Source: CAVWTN01 sp963757945 (GTDB taxonomy: Bacteria; Vulcanimicrobiota; Vulcanimicrobiia; Vulcanimicrobiales; Vulcanimicrobiaceae). Taken from it: a stretch of DNA of 64,000 nt. The stretch is from the NCBI GenBank assembly GCA_963757945.1, contig CAVWTN010000002.1, forward strand, positions 2,046,001 through 2,110,000, written 5' to 3'. Position 1 is the first letter of the stretch; each line of letters starts with the position of its first letter. Shown piece by piece: positions 1 to 9,210 of the stretch. Below the pieces are notes generated by a model, which searched no databases, was not told the origin of the DNA, and saw nothing but the letters and a program-made list of their open reading frames with translations. A program made the position numbers and the translations under genes.

Positions 1-687
1 GAGTTCAGGGATCGCCTTGCGCCGGTCGCCCGTGCCGATGCAGCCGATGTAACGGCCCTCGACGGGGATGCCGAGGGTTCGCCGCGCCACGGCCTTGTCG
101 ATCTGCCCGAGCCGTTCCACCGGGTGCGGCAGCACGCGCAAGCGCCCGGCGTCGCGTTCGCGCTGCTCGAGCGATTCATAGAGCATCGGGTTGACGGTGT
201 GAACCTGCGACCACGGCGAGAAGCGCCACGCGAACCGGTAGACCGCATCTTTGAGGCGATCGTTCGGGCGCTGCGCCATGTCGCCGTAGCCGGCGTGGAA
301 GATCCCGACGGAGTGGATGCTTTTCGGCAACGAACGCGCGCGCAGCACCGCGCGGCTCGCGAGCGCCACGCTTTGGATATCGGCCGTCGTCGAGATCAGA
401 TAGTCCGGCCGAACGCGCGCGACCGAATCGAGCAGCGCGCCCGCGATCGCACCCGACGCATTCATCTTGAAGACGAACGGCGGCAGCGAGACGTCGAAAT
501 CGACGTCTGCCGCGTAGTGCGCGAGCTGATCCCGAAAGGCCGGCGAATCGCGGTGCGCGGCGGATGTCGTCACCACGACCTTGCGGACGTACCCCTGTTC
601 GCGCAGGCGTATCAGCGCGGGCAAGAGCGCCCGGATGTATTTCGTGTGATGGCCGCCGCCGAACGGCTCGAAGATCTGAACGATCAT
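1..687 (-). CDS. Glycosyltransferase, GT-B-like (partial, 3' end outside window)
   Basis: Starts at the ATG at 687, which overlaps the TGA of the upstream gene (ATGA), and runs off the left edge after 229 codons. The N-terminus (MIVQIFEPFGGGHHTKYI) has the Gly-rich first loop of GT-B glycosyltransferases, and the text continues in alternating beta/alpha style through an LPHPV segment near residue 200. Being the last visible gene of the polysaccharide operon, it most likely adds one sugar to the lipid-linked repeat unit. Donor and acceptor cannot be read from the sequence. The catalytic C-terminal half is not in the window, so the family number is left open. Confidence 0.7.
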   Translation of the reverse strand, partial: MIVQIFEPFGGGHHTKYIRALLPALIRLREQGYVRKVVVTTSAAHRDSPAFRDQLAHYAADVDFDVSLPPFVFKMNASGAIAGALLDSVARVRPDYLISTTADIQSVALASRAVLRARSLPKSIHSVGIFHAGYGDMAQRPNDRLKDAVYRFAWRFSPWSQVHTVNPMLYESLEQRERDAGRLRVLPHPVERLGQIDKAVARRTLGIPVEGRYIGCIGTGDRRKAIPEL

Positions 688-2042
688 CGCGCTTCGCCAA
701 TCGCCGGAGCGGCCGGCAAGGGCCCCAGGCGCGCCGGTCCGGCGGCGTTGAACACGACGATCTGCGGGTGCGTCGTCACCGCGAACGCGGCGAGGTTCGG
801 CGCTTGGGTCGCGGCCCAGGCGCCGTCGTCGCCGAAGCTCCACGCGAGCGTGCGCGCCGGCGCGCTCCCGGGTACGATCGCAACGGTTTGCGCGGCGACG
901 GGCGTCGCGACTTGTTTGTTCGTGTCGAAGTCTTGCGCGGCGATCCAGAGCACGAGCGCGACCTCGCCGCCCGCCTTGCAGAAGGCGACGGCTTGCACGT
1001 CGCGCACGTCCCCGAGAATGCGCAGCGGGTACGCGCACGTTCGCGCGGGCTCCGCACCGGAGAGAATCTTCATCAGCCCCGCGAGCGCGCGGTACCCCGG
1101 CCGCTGCGTCAAGTCCGCGCGAACGACCCCGAGCTCCGCTTTCCGTGGACCGATGAGCCAGGGGTACGTTCGCGCGACGCCGTTCATGAAGCTCCACAGG
1201 TAGAGCCTAGGAACCCAGGCTGCTTCGACGCTTTCGGGAATGCTGTTCGGCGAGGGAATTCGCTTGCCGTACCCGGCCTCGGTGACGACGACCTTGCACG
1301 CCGGGCACGAGCGCCGCGCGTTTGCAAGCGAGAACTGCAGCGCCCCGTAGCCATACGGGCCGCTATACGGCGCGCGCCCGCCCCAGCCGCTCGTCTCCGG
1401 CATGAAGCCCGCCTGGTAGTCGTGCAGGTTCGCGAAGTCTTCGCTCGCGGATTCATCCCCCAGGCGAAGGTAGTCGCCGTGCGCGAGCGATGGCCCGATG
1501 ATCGCGAGCCCTGAGAACGGCGAGTTGCGCGCGTGCACCAGGTCCCACAGACGCTGCAGCATCGTCGCATCGTCCGCGGGCCAGCCGGCGTCGCCGCAGC
1601 AGCTATCCAGTTCGTTGGGCGCTTCCAGCGCCTCGATCGTTCCGCGCCGAAAGGCCCCGAGCGCCGCCGCGATCACGGCCGGCGTTTGCACCGTGTGCGC
1701 GTTGTAGTCGGAGGTGGTCAACAGTGTGGAACGGATCCCGGCCGCTGAGAGCGTATCATAAAAGTCGATGTACGCTTGGCGATTGCCGGGGCCATACCAG
1801 CCCTCCGTCATCGTTTGGATATCCGCACCGCGAATGTGCCGGATCTTCGCGGCCTGCAGCAGGCTGATGACGTAGCGGTTCTCGGCCGGGTCCTTGCTGA
1901 AGCTCGCGCCGATGCCGACCGATTCCGTGAACGCGGACGCGGGCGAACCTGCGGCGATGTCGATCTCGCCTGCGGTGCTTGCGGCAGCGCAGCTGTACGC
2001 GAGAGCGATCGCCGCGCAGAACGCGGCCGCGCGCGGCTTCAT
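684..2042 (-). CDS. Secreted glycoside-hydrolase-like protein of the polysaccharide operon
   Basis: 452 residues from ATG 2042, two bases after the preceding stop. An upstream in-frame start exists, but this one places a clean signal peptide (MKPRAAAFCAAIALAYSC) at the N-terminus. The body resembles the TIM-barrel clans that include GH5/GH39: IRHIRGADIQTM, an ALEAPNELD strand with the Asn-Glu pair expected of an acid/base catalyst near residue 130, and VVVTEAGYGKR near residue 255, whose Glu would suit the nucleophile. A beta-rich tail follows. Hydrolases inside Wzx/Wzy operons usually trim or release the polymer in the periplasm. That role is inferred; the barrel assignment is moderate and substrate unknown. 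Confidence 0.6.
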   Translation of the reverse strand: MKPRAAAFCAAIALAYSCAAASTAGEIDIAAGSPASAFTESVGIGASFSKDPAENRYVISLLQAAKIRHIRGADIQTMTEGWYGPGNRQAYIDFYDTLSAAGIRSTLLTTSDYNAHTVQTPAVIAAALGAFRRGTIEALEAPNELDSCCGDAGWPADDATMLQRLWDLVHARNSPFSGLAIIGPSLAHGDYLRLGDESASEDFANLHDYQAGFMPETSGWGGRAPYSGPYGYGALQFSLANARRSCPACKVVVTEAGYGKRIPSPNSIPESVEAAWVPRLYLWSFMNGVARTYPWLIGPRKAELGVVRADLTQRPGYRALAGLMKILSGAEPARTCAYPLRILGDVRDVQAVAFCKAGGEVALVLWIAAQDFDTNKQVATPVAAQTVAIVPGSAPARTLAWSFGDDGAWAATQAPNLAAFAVTTHPQIVVFNAAGPARLGPLPAAPAIGEAR

Positions 2043-2044
2043 CG

Positions 2045-3202
2045 TCACGCCCGCACCACGTTCGCATAGATGCCCTCGATGCGATCCAGCACGACGGGCC
2101 ACGCGTTGCGCCGCTCGATGAGCTTACGATTGAACGCGCCCATCGCGGCGGCAAGTCCCGGCGTCGTGAGGATCTCGAGTAGTGCGTCCGCGAGCGCTCG
2201 CGGGTCTCCGGGAGGCACGCGCCGTCCGCCGCCCTCCTCGACGAGTTCGCCCAGCCCCCCCGCACGCGAGACGACGACGGGGCGTCCAGCCGACATCGCC
2301 TCGATCGCGCTCATGCCGTACGGCTCTCGCAGCGAGGGCAGGCAGAACAGCGTGCTGCGCGCGATCCAATCCGCGACGGCTTCGCGCGCGACCCTGCCCG
2401 CAAGGGTGATGCGGCCCGCGAAGCGGCTCGCGCGCGCGCGCTGCTCGACGTCCGCCCGTCGCTCCCCGTCACCGGCGACGATCAGCCGCGCGGTGGGGCA
2501 GCGTTCCGCGACGATCTCGAAGGCATCGAGCAACACGCCGATGCCCTTGCGCTCGGTCAGGGCCGCCAAGAACAAGATCGCCGGATCGCCCGGCGGAAAC
2601 GGGCGCGGCGTGAATGCGGAGGTGTCGACGCCGAACGGTACGAGATGCGTTCGGCCGCGCGCGCGCCGCTTGTCGACGATGTTCTCGTGGGCGGAATCCG
2701 TCGCGACGATCAACGCGTCGGCGCGTTGCTCCGCGAGCCAGCGGACGCCGTCGAGCGCGCGATTCTTGAGCGGCCCATTGAAGAACCACTTGCTGACGAG
2801 CGGGCCGATCACGAGCGGCGTGCCGGTCCCCGCGAGCCCCAAGGAGAGCCCGTTGTAGACGGGATTGATCTGATGGATCACGTCGAAGGGGCGCTCGCGC
2901 TGCTCCCGGGCGAAGAGAAGCCGCAGCTGCCGCGCGTACTCGAGCCGCCGCACGATCGCCGGGCCGCCCGCGAGAGGCAAGCGGTGAACGCGTGCGTTCG
3001 GGGGCGGGTCGCCCGCGAGTTCGGCCCACTCGCATGCAACGACGAGATCGTGCCCGCGCGCCGCCAGTTCGCGGATGAATCGGTACGCGAGCAGTCCGTC
3101 GCCGTGGGGCAGCGTATCCGTCAGCATCACGGAGACCACGAAGATCCGCTTCGGCTCCCAATGTGCCGTATGCCCTCGCGGCGGCGGCGCCTCGTGCAAC
3201 AT
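2045..3202 (-). CDS. Glycosyltransferase family 4
   Basis: 385 residues, GT-B fold. The N-terminal domain opens with RIFVVSVMLTDTLPHGDGLL. The C-terminal donor-binding domain contains ILFLAALTERKGIGVLLDAF, the HLVPFGVD turn and the EX7E signature EPYGMSAIE followed by AMSAGRPVVVSRAGG, which bind the nucleotide sugar in GT4 retaining enzymes. ATG 3202 lies 5 bp after the stop of the Wzy-like gene. It is a cytoplasmic enzyme that should add one sugar to the undecaprenyl-linked repeat. Donor sugar unknown. Confidence 0.85.
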   Translation of the reverse strand: MLHEAPPPRGHTAHWEPKRIFVVSVMLTDTLPHGDGLLAYRFIRELAARGHDLVVACEWAELAGDPPPNARVHRLPLAGGPAIVRRLEYARQLRLLFAREQRERPFDVIHQINPVYNGLSLGLAGTGTPLVIGPLVSKWFFNGPLKNRALDGVRWLAEQRADALIVATDSAHENIVDKRRARGRTHLVPFGVDTSAFTPRPFPPGDPAILFLAALTERKGIGVLLDAFEIVAERCPTARLIVAGDGERRADVEQRARASRFAGRITLAGRVAREAVADWIARSTLFCLPSLREPYGMSAIEAMSAGRPVVVSRAGGLGELVEEGGGRRVPPGDPRALADALLEILTTPGLAAAMGAFNRKLIERRNAWPVVLDRIEGIYANVVRA

Positions 3203-3207
3203 GGCGC

Positions 3208-4509
3208 CTACACCGCCGCGGAGATGAGCGCGCCCGCCGGAACGCGTTGCGGCGGGAACGCTAGCGACACGTTGAGCCACAGCAGGAGCGCAAGTATCCC
3301 GCCGACATCGCCGGAGAATTCGTTCGCGGCGATCGCCGCGAGGATCGCGATCGCCGCCGCAGCGGCGTTTTGCCTGCCGACTTCGCGGCTGCGCGCCTCG
3401 GCCCAGCCGCTCAACAGCGTTCCAAAGCACCCTACGAAGGCCGCCAGCAGAAGCAGCGCGCCGGGCGTGCCCATTTCGATCATGCGCGCGAGGATGCCGC
3501 TGTCGAAATCCGTCGTGCGCCCCGCATCGCCCAGTTTCGTCGCAAGCCCGATGACGCCGAGCCCGCGGCCTAGCGGAGCCGCTTCGAATTCGCCCAGGCC
3601 CTCGGCATAAAGATTGCGCCGATCGTTCGCGGAGCGGTCGTCGCCCAGTTCGCTCAGCGTTTGAAAGCGCGCCAGGAACCCCGAAGTGAAGCGGTCGCTC
3701 GCGGCTGCCGACGGCACGATCGCGAGGCCGCCGAGGATCAGCATGACGCAGATCGCGACGGCCGCGAGCAGCGTGCCGCGTCTGGTCGCAAAGAAGACGT
3801 AGACGGCGAGGCCTAGGGCGAACATCAGCCACCCCGTGCGGCCGAACGTCAGCCCGAGCGCAACGAGCCACAACGCGACCTGCGCGAGCCGCCACGGCCG
3901 CTTCGATGTGAGGTACGGCAGCGCGAGCAACAGCATGCACGCGAGAAACGCGGCGAACGGGCCGGGCGAGGAGAACGTGCTGAAGACGCGGATCGCGAAC
4001 GGCTCCGGCGTGCCGAAGGACATCGGGCCGCCTTGCGCGTTCACGCTGCGCAGCCAGAAGCCGTCCCAGGGCGGCACGACGACGTACTGGATGATGCCGT
4101 AGATGCTGACGGCCGTCGTCCCCGCGAAGAGCACGCGTGTGACGCGCCGGATCGCGACGCTGCGCGGGACGTCTTCGCTTGCGATCCAGAGCCCGACGCC
4201 GATCGGGAACACGAAACCCGCGAATGCGACGCAGCCGGGCAGCACGTTGCCGGTGATCCCCGCGAGCACCAGGGCATAAGAGAAGCCGCCGGCCCAACAC
4301 CAGGCGGCGGCCGCCAGCGGCCCGGGCAGCCGTCGCCACGCGCCGCCGAGCGTCAGCGCGATGAGGTGCGGGATGCACGCAAGGATCGGCAAGACCGCGA
4401 TCACGCTGATGTTCGAGAAGCCGAACTGCCAGTCGAAGAGGCGGCGCAGCTCCGCGCTGACGAGCCACAATCCGAGCGTGAAGATCGTGTACTGCCACAT
4501 CCGGCTCAT
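3208..4509 (-). CDS. Wzy/O-antigen-ligase-like polymerase
   Basis: 433 residues, strongly hydrophobic throughout, with many predicted membrane helices and a longer charged periplasmic loop in the middle (about residues 270-320, containing FQTLSELGDDRSANDRRNLY). This is the layout of the Wzy_C/O-antigen ligase superfamily. Its ATG overlaps the TGA of the flippase gene by four bases. Position between Wzx and GT genes argues for the repeat-unit polymerase rather than a lipid-A ligase. Sequence alone cannot separate the two. Confidence 0.75.
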   Translation of the reverse strand: MSRMWQYTIFTLGLWLVSAELRRLFDWQFGFSNISVIAVLPILACIPHLIALTLGGAWRRLPGPLAAAAWCWAGGFSYALVLAGITGNVLPGCVAFAGFVFPIGVGLWIASEDVPRSVAIRRVTRVLFAGTTAVSIYGIIQYVVVPPWDGFWLRSVNAQGGPMSFGTPEPFAIRVFSTFSSPGPFAAFLACMLLLALPYLTSKRPWRLAQVALWLVALGLTFGRTGWLMFALGLAVYVFFATRRGTLLAAVAICVMLILGGLAIVPSAAASDRFTSGFLARFQTLSELGDDRSANDRRNLYAEGLGEFEAAPLGRGLGVIGLATKLGDAGRTTDFDSGILARMIEMGTPGALLLLAAFVGCFGTLLSGWAEARSREVGRQNAAAAAIAILAAIAANEFSGDVGGILALLLWLNVSLAFPPQRVPAGALISAAV

Positions 4510-6110
4510 GAGCGCACCAGCAGGCTCCGCAGCACGCGCGCGTTCAGGAGCGGCGAAAGGCGGCGCGGCACCAGAGCCGCCGCGATATCGAAATCACGGT
4601 TCGAGAAGAAGTGGACCGCGCGCAACGCCGCCGTCAAGAGCAGCACGTAGCCCGCCGCCTCCAGCGTCACCACGCCGGCAGCGCTGAGGCGATCGAGTCG
4701 CTGCAGACCAAAGCGCATTTCCGCGAAAGCGAAGATCGCCGTGGCGCCGGCCGTCGCGAGCGCCGCACGCACGATCCAGGCGGCCGCGGCGCCCAAGGAA
4801 CCGGCGAGTTCGGCGCTCTTCGCACCGGCGGCGAAGAATGCGGCACTCGCGAATGCGGAGCCGGCGACGAGCGCCGCGAGCACGCCGCCCAACCCAAAGT
4901 GCGGCGTCAAGGCGAGCGAAAGGCCGACGACGGCGAGCGCGTACGCGGCGGAATACCACGCGCCGAGCCACGGCTTGCCGGTGCCGCGGATCGCGGTGAT
5001 CGCGACGCCGGTGATGCTTTCGATCAGGTAGACGACGGCGAGCACGTCGACGATCGTGATGACGCTGCGCGCGCCCTCGAAGCCTCTCCCGAGCCAGGCC
5101 TGCAGCAAGAGCGGCGCCGTCGCGATCACGAGGCCCGTCGATGCGAACGACACGAGCCCCATGAAGCGGTTCGCCCCGGCGAACACTCGGCTCGCGCGCT
5201 TCACGCCGTCCTCCGCGTGCACGGCGGAGATCATTGGAAGAAACGCGGAGTTGAAGTTGTAGGCGAGGTTGCGAACCACGCGCGCGAGCCGCGTGCCGAT
5301 GTCGAAGAGCGCGACCGCTTGCACGCCGACCAGGAAGCCGAGAACCACGGCCGGCGCGTCATCGACGATCAGCGATCCGATCGTCGCGACCTGGACCCAC
5401 CCCCCGAAGCGCACGATCTCGCCGTACAGGGAGCGTGGAATCGCGAGCGGATTCACGAGGCTCGCGCCGAGCGTGCGGCGCAGCAGCGCGTAGCCGGCGC
5501 TCGCCACGACCGCAGTCTGAACGTAGGCCGCCGCGACGAGACCGTGAATGCCGGCGCCCGCGAGCAGCAGCAGTACCGCGCTCGCGGCGAACGCGAGCGT
5601 TCCGGCCGCGCCGATCGCCGCGGTCATGCGCAGCAGGCCGAGCCCGTTCAGTGTCGCGGACATCGTCCCCCACAGCGTGAGGCTCAGCACCCACGCGCCC
5701 ACCACGAGCACCAGCAGCAGCGGCGCCTCGGAGCGCAGCGCCGGGGAGAGCGCGATGCCGCGCAGCAGCCACGGCCCTGCGAGGTACGCCGCGCCGATGA
5801 TGAAGCCGGAGACCGCAAGCCAGTAGAGCACGCCGATCGTCGTCGTCGCGCGCACGCTGAACGAATCGTCGCGCGCGGCATACTGGGCGACGTGCCGCGT
5901 GATGCTCGGGCCCAAGCCGAAATCGGTCAGCATCCCATAGCGTCCGAGGCGGTTGAGCAGCGCCCACAGGCCGTACGCCTCCAGGCCGAGCGTGCCGAGC
6001 AGGTACGGCGTGACGGCGAGCAAGACGAACGTCGATCCGAACTGCAAGACGGTCGATGCGGCTGCATTGCCCATCAACAACTTCGGATCGGAGGTGCGAG
6101 TTTGCGCCAC
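4506..6110 (-). CDS. Wzx-type polysaccharide flippase (MOP superfamily)
   Basis: 534 residues. The N-terminal block with VLQFGSTFVLLAVTPYLLG and LGLEAYGLWALLNRLGRYG is typical of RfbX/Wzx flippases, with a cytoplasmic Leu-Gly-x-x-x-Tyr-Gly turn between helices 1 and 2. About 12-14 hydrophobic segments follow. It would move the undecaprenyl-PP-linked repeat across the inner membrane for polymerisation by the next gene product. Lies 6 bp downstream of the BY-like gene and overlaps the Wzy gene by 4 bp. Confidence 0.85.
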   Translation of the reverse strand: MAQTRTSDPKLLMGNAAASTVLQFGSTFVLLAVTPYLLGTLGLEAYGLWALLNRLGRYGMLTDFGLGPSITRHVAQYAARDDSFSVRATTTIGVLYWLAVSGFIIGAAYLAGPWLLRGIALSPALRSEAPLLLVLVVGAWVLSLTLWGTMSATLNGLGLLRMTAAIGAAGTLAFAASAVLLLLAGAGIHGLVAAAYVQTAVVASAGYALLRRTLGASLVNPLAIPRSLYGEIVRFGGWVQVATIGSLIVDDAPAVVLGFLVGVQAVALFDIGTRLARVVRNLAYNFNSAFLPMISAVHAEDGVKRASRVFAGANRFMGLVSFASTGLVIATAPLLLQAWLGRGFEGARSVITIVDVLAVVYLIESITGVAITAIRGTGKPWLGAWYSAAYALAVVGLSLALTPHFGLGGVLAALVAGSAFASAAFFAAGAKSAELAGSLGAAAAWIVRAALATAGATAIFAFAEMRFGLQRLDRLSAAGVVTLEAAGYVLLLTAALRAVHFFSNRDFDIAAALVPRRLSPLLNARVLRSLLVRS

Positions 6111-6116
6111 GCGCGG

Positions 6117-6728
6117 TCAACTCTCGATGGGCTGCGCGCGGGGCGCGCTCGTAATCGTCGTATGCGGACGTGCGGCAGTGCGGGGCGCGAGCGAGCCGCC
6201 GCGATGCGCGGAGCGGGGCGGCGTCGTCACGATGCCGATCGTGAGCGCGCCGAGATGCTTGAGGATCGCCGCAGCTTTGCGGTCTTCGGCGCCGGCCGTG
6301 CGCCCGCGACGCATTGCGATCAGAACGCCGTTCGCCGTCCGCGCGATGTGCGGCACGAGCGTCGTTTCCAACAGCGTCGGTGCATCGACGAGCACGAAAT
6401 CGTACTCCGCCCGCCAGAGCGCCGCGGTCGCATCGAAAGCGGCGGGCGACGTGAGCGCGGCAAGTGCCGGCCGCAGCACGTCGAAGCCGGCGGCCTCGTC
6501 GTCTTCGTCGAGTGCGAGCGGGGAGGAACCGAGCGTCGCGTAGGCGGCACGCTTTCCGGTCGATTGCAACACCTGCGCGACCGACGTGGCAACGCGTCGC
6601 GTATCGTCTTCCGGCATGGCTGCGGTGACGAGGATCAGCGCGGGGCCTGCGAAGCGCGCCGTGAGCAGGGCGAGGACGCTTCCGAGGCGCGGGTCCGGCG
6701 GCTTTTTTGCGCCGCTGTCCTTGATCAT
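6117..6728 (-). CDS. BY-kinase-like (CpsD/Wzc C-domain) ATPase with degenerate P-loop
   Basis: 203 residues. Fold and context match the cytoplasmic ATPase half of Wzc/CpsD: LILVTAAMPEDDTRRVATSV sits where the Walker A (GEGKST) should be, and YDFVLVDAPTLLETTLVP is a good Walker B region. The Lys and Ser/Thr of the P-loop are missing (EDDTR), so nucleotide hydrolysis is doubtful. There is no C-terminal tyrosine cluster (tail is Pro/Arg/Thr rich). ATG overlaps the TGA of the Wzz gene, so the pair is translated together. Most likely a structural or regulatory partner of Wzz that no longer works as a tyrosine kinase. That is inference. Confidence 0.65.
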   Translation of the reverse strand: MIKDSGAKKPPDPRLGSVLALLTARFAGPALILVTAAMPEDDTRRVATSVAQVLQSTGKRAAYATLGSSPLALDEDDEAAGFDVLRPALAALTSPAAFDATAALWRAEYDFVLVDAPTLLETTLVPHIARTANGVLIAMRRGRTAGAEDRKAAAILKHLGALTIGIVTTPPRSAHRGGSLAPRTAARPHTTITSAPRAQPIES

Positions 6729-8113
6729 ACCGAACCTACCAACGGCGCATCGTAGATGCCGCGAATGATGCCCTCAGTATCGTCGATGCGGTCTTTCTTC
6801 GATTCCCGCATGAGCGCGAGGCTGACGGCGATCCAGAGCGTGAGGAAGGCGATCGCCGTGGCGAGGTACGTGCTCGTCGTCCAGACCGCGCGGCTCGCGG
6901 AGCGGGCGCGATCGATGACGGTGACGGAACCCGTGGATGCGGCTTCCGCGCGATCCGCGATCGTCGCCGCCAAGCGGGCCGCGAGCGTCGCGTGGGCCGT
7001 TTGTTCGTTCTCGCGGTCGCGCCGAATCGAGGCGACGCGTGCCGCGATCCCGCCTTTGCTGATCTGCCCATCGAGCGCGTGAATCTGCGCGTCGAGCGTG
7101 GCCGCCTTCGAGGTATCGCTTTGCAATTGGGCGTCGGCCTTGGCGACCGCGTCGCTCGCCGCCGCATACGTCAAGTTCGCTCCCGGCCCGGCCGCGGCCG
7201 CGCGCATGCGGGCGCGGGCGAGATCGTTCGCTTCGCGGGCGACGATGTCGCGCAACTCCCGCAGCCCCGGATAGGACGCCGAGCCGTACGATTCGAGGCG
7301 TTGAAGCTGCGCGAGATCGCGCGCGTACTGATCGCGCAGATTGCGGTACGCCGCGTCGTTCTCGACGATGTCGCGCATCGCGGGCGCGTGCGCGTCGGCG
7401 ATCAGCCGCTGCGCGCCGTTCGCGGCCGCTTTGTCGGCGGCGATCGTGGAGAGAAGCTCGTCCCGCTCGGAGCGAAGCGCGACCAGGCGCTGGTAGACCG
7501 ACTGCTCGACGGTCGTCGTCGGCGCGACGTCCACGTAGGGGTATTGGCGGGCCGCCGCCTGCAGCTCGGCATCGAGCCCCGCGAGCCTGCGCGCGTGTTC
7601 GGTCGTCTGCCGGTCGAGATCGGCGATCAGCGAATCGAAGCGCTTCGTCGCGAGCTCGCGATAGAACGCCTCGACTTCATCGGCGAGCGCGTTCGCGCCG
7701 GCGACCGCCGCGGATACGGTGTGGTCCGTATACGCGATGGGCAGGATGTTCGATTCCGTCGCGACCTTGGCGTGGATGCGCTTGCGCAGGCCGTCGAGCG
7801 AGACGCTTTCGTTGAGGTCCTGGCGGAAGCGGGTCAGGACCGTATCGCTCGTCACCAGGGCCGGGAGATCCGGCGCGAGCAGCGGCTTCGTACTGGTCAC
7901 TGGGACTTGCGGGTTCGCCGATCCGGGAGGCTCGGCGACCATCAAGATCGTTGCGGTCGCCACATATTTGGGCTTGACCAGCACGATGACGGCGGCGGCG
8001 AGGATCAGTCCCAACAGGATGACGATCGTCACGATGCCGCGCTGATTGTAGAGTGCGTCGGCGAGGTTGTTGCCGGTCGTGCGCCCCGAGCCGATCTTGC
8101 CGTACTCCGTCAT
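6725..8113 (-). CDS. Wzz-type polysaccharide co-polymerase (chain-length determinant)
   Basis: 462 residues. A first membrane helix (about residues 29-50, IVTIVILLGLILAAAVIVLV) is followed by the Wzz signature KPKYVATATILMV. A long periplasmic region rich in heptad-like coiled coil follows (about 150-390), then a second helix near the C-terminus (LATAIAFLTLWIAVSLALM) and a short cytosolic tail. No ATPase domain is attached; that function is on the next gene. It sets polymer length and contacts the Wza channel. Overlaps both neighbours by 4 bp. Confidence 0.85.
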   Translation of the reverse strand: MTEYGKIGSGRTTGNNLADALYNQRGIVTIVILLGLILAAAVIVLVKPKYVATATILMVAEPPGSANPQVPVTSTKPLLAPDLPALVTSDTVLTRFRQDLNESVSLDGLRKRIHAKVATESNILPIAYTDHTVSAAVAGANALADEVEAFYRELATKRFDSLIADLDRQTTEHARRLAGLDAELQAAARQYPYVDVAPTTTVEQSVYQRLVALRSERDELLSTIAADKAAANGAQRLIADAHAPAMRDIVENDAAYRNLRDQYARDLAQLQRLESYGSASYPGLRELRDIVAREANDLARARMRAAAAGPGANLTYAAASDAVAKADAQLQSDTSKAATLDAQIHALDGQISKGGIAARVASIRRDRENEQTAHATLAARLAATIADRAEAASTGSVTVIDRARSASRAVWTTSTYLATAIAFLTLWIAVSLALMRESKKDRIDDTEGIIRGIYDAPLVGSV

Positions 8114-9210
8114 GGGAAGAACAGGTACTTCAGCGTTCCGAGCGTGCCGAGCGCGCCCGTGAACAGCGACGGATCCATCTTATGGCCCTCCGGAACGAAG
8201 ACGACGTCGCCGTCTTGCAGGGGAACGTTGCCGCCCAGATCGCCGTGCGTGAGCCCCGCGACGTTGTACGTCTTGCTCGCGCCCGGCCGGTTGACGGTGA
8301 CGGACTTCAGGTTTGCGTATCTCGTCGGGCCGCCCGCGAGGTACAGCGCGCTCAAGAGCGTCGCATCGCTCGTGAGCAGAATCTGGCCTGGCGAGGTGAC
8401 CATCCCGACGACGTTCACGCGCGGGGCCGGCTGCAGCGTGAGAATATCGCCGTCTTGTGCCGGCGACTTGAACGTGTCGCCGGCGGATGAGACGGTTTGC
8501 TCCACGTCGGCGCGCGTGAGCAGGATCTTTGCCAGCGACGCCGTGGGCGGGAAATCTCCCGCCTGGCTGACCGCTTGCGAGAGCGTATCGCCCGGGTAGA
8601 GATAGATCTGCCCCGGCGTCTTGATGTTGCCGCGGATCGTGACGCGAACCGGCTTGTTGGCGACGAGCACGGTATCGTTGGGCTGCAGGCGCGGGCCCGC
8701 ATCGGCGCTGCGCGTGAGCGCTTCCAGATCGTAGGTGCCCACGGGCTTGCCGTCGCGTTCGAGCCGAACGTTGCGCAGGTCGATCGAACTCGCCGTGGCC
8801 GCATCGGGCGGGCGTTGGCTCATGAACGCGCCGAGCGCCGCGCCCAGCGTCTCGCCGGGCTGATACGGCTGCACGCCGATCTGCGAGCCGGTAAAGAAGA
8901 CTGAGCCGCTCTGCTGGATGATGCGCACGTTCACGGCCGGGTAGCGCAGGTACGACGCGAGCGCGTGCGTGATACGCGCCGCGGCGCCGCCGGCATCGAG
9001 CCCCTCGACGGCGATGTCGCCCGCGACGGGAAGCGCGATCGTTCCGTCGCCCGCCACGGCGACGAGCGCCGTGAGATCGGCGTGGTTGAAGACGGTTACC
9101 TGCAGTTTGTCGCCGGCATGGATCGTCGTTTGCGCCGCTGCCGGAAGGGCGCCGGCGATCAGCAGGCTGGCCGCGAACGCAGCGGCGGCACGAAGCATGC
9201 GGCCGTTCAC
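8110..9210 (-). CDS. Wza-type polysaccharide export protein
   Basis: About 366 residues. The GTG at 9210 overlaps the preceding TGA (GTGA); an ATG at 9198 is the alternative. A signal peptide (MLRAAAAFAASLLIAGALPA) is followed by a poly-export domain (IHAGDKLQVTVFNHADLTALVAVAGDGTIALPVAGDI style, residues ~30-115) and then two SLBB-like beta-grasp repeats (VRVTIRGNIKTPGQIYLYPG and VNVVGMVTSPGQILLTSDAT). There is no lipobox cysteine, unlike E. coli Wza, so it is probably not lipidated. It should form the periplasmic/outer-membrane conduit for the polymer made by this operon. Confidence 0.85.
   Translation of the reverse strand: MNGRMLRAAAAFAASLLIAGALPAAAQTTIHAGDKLQVTVFNHADLTALVAVAGDGTIALPVAGDIAVEGLDAGGAAARITHALASYLRYPAVNVRIIQQSGSVFFTGSQIGVQPYQPGETLGAALGAFMSQRPPDAATASSIDLRNVRLERDGKPVGTYDLEALTRSADAGPRLQPNDTVLVANKPVRVTIRGNIKTPGQIYLYPGDTLSQAVSQAGDFPPTASLAKILLTRADVEQTVSSAGDTFKSPAQDGDILTLQPAPRVNVVGMVTSPGQILLTSDATLLSALYLAGGPTRYANLKSVTVNRPGASKTYNVAGLTHGDLGGNVPLQDGDVVFVPEGHKMDPSLFTGALGTLGTLKYLFFP

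Noticed and set aside
2045..4498. An 817-codon reading of the GT4 gene extending through the polymerase gene
   Set aside because: The first 432 codons are out of frame with the clear Wzy-like membrane protein; homology begins at ATG 3202.
4611..6755. Long open frame on the plus strand opposite the flippase gene
   Set aside because: Arg/Glu/Ala-rich shadow of high-GC coding sequence with no domain pattern; the minus-strand membrane protein is clearly real.
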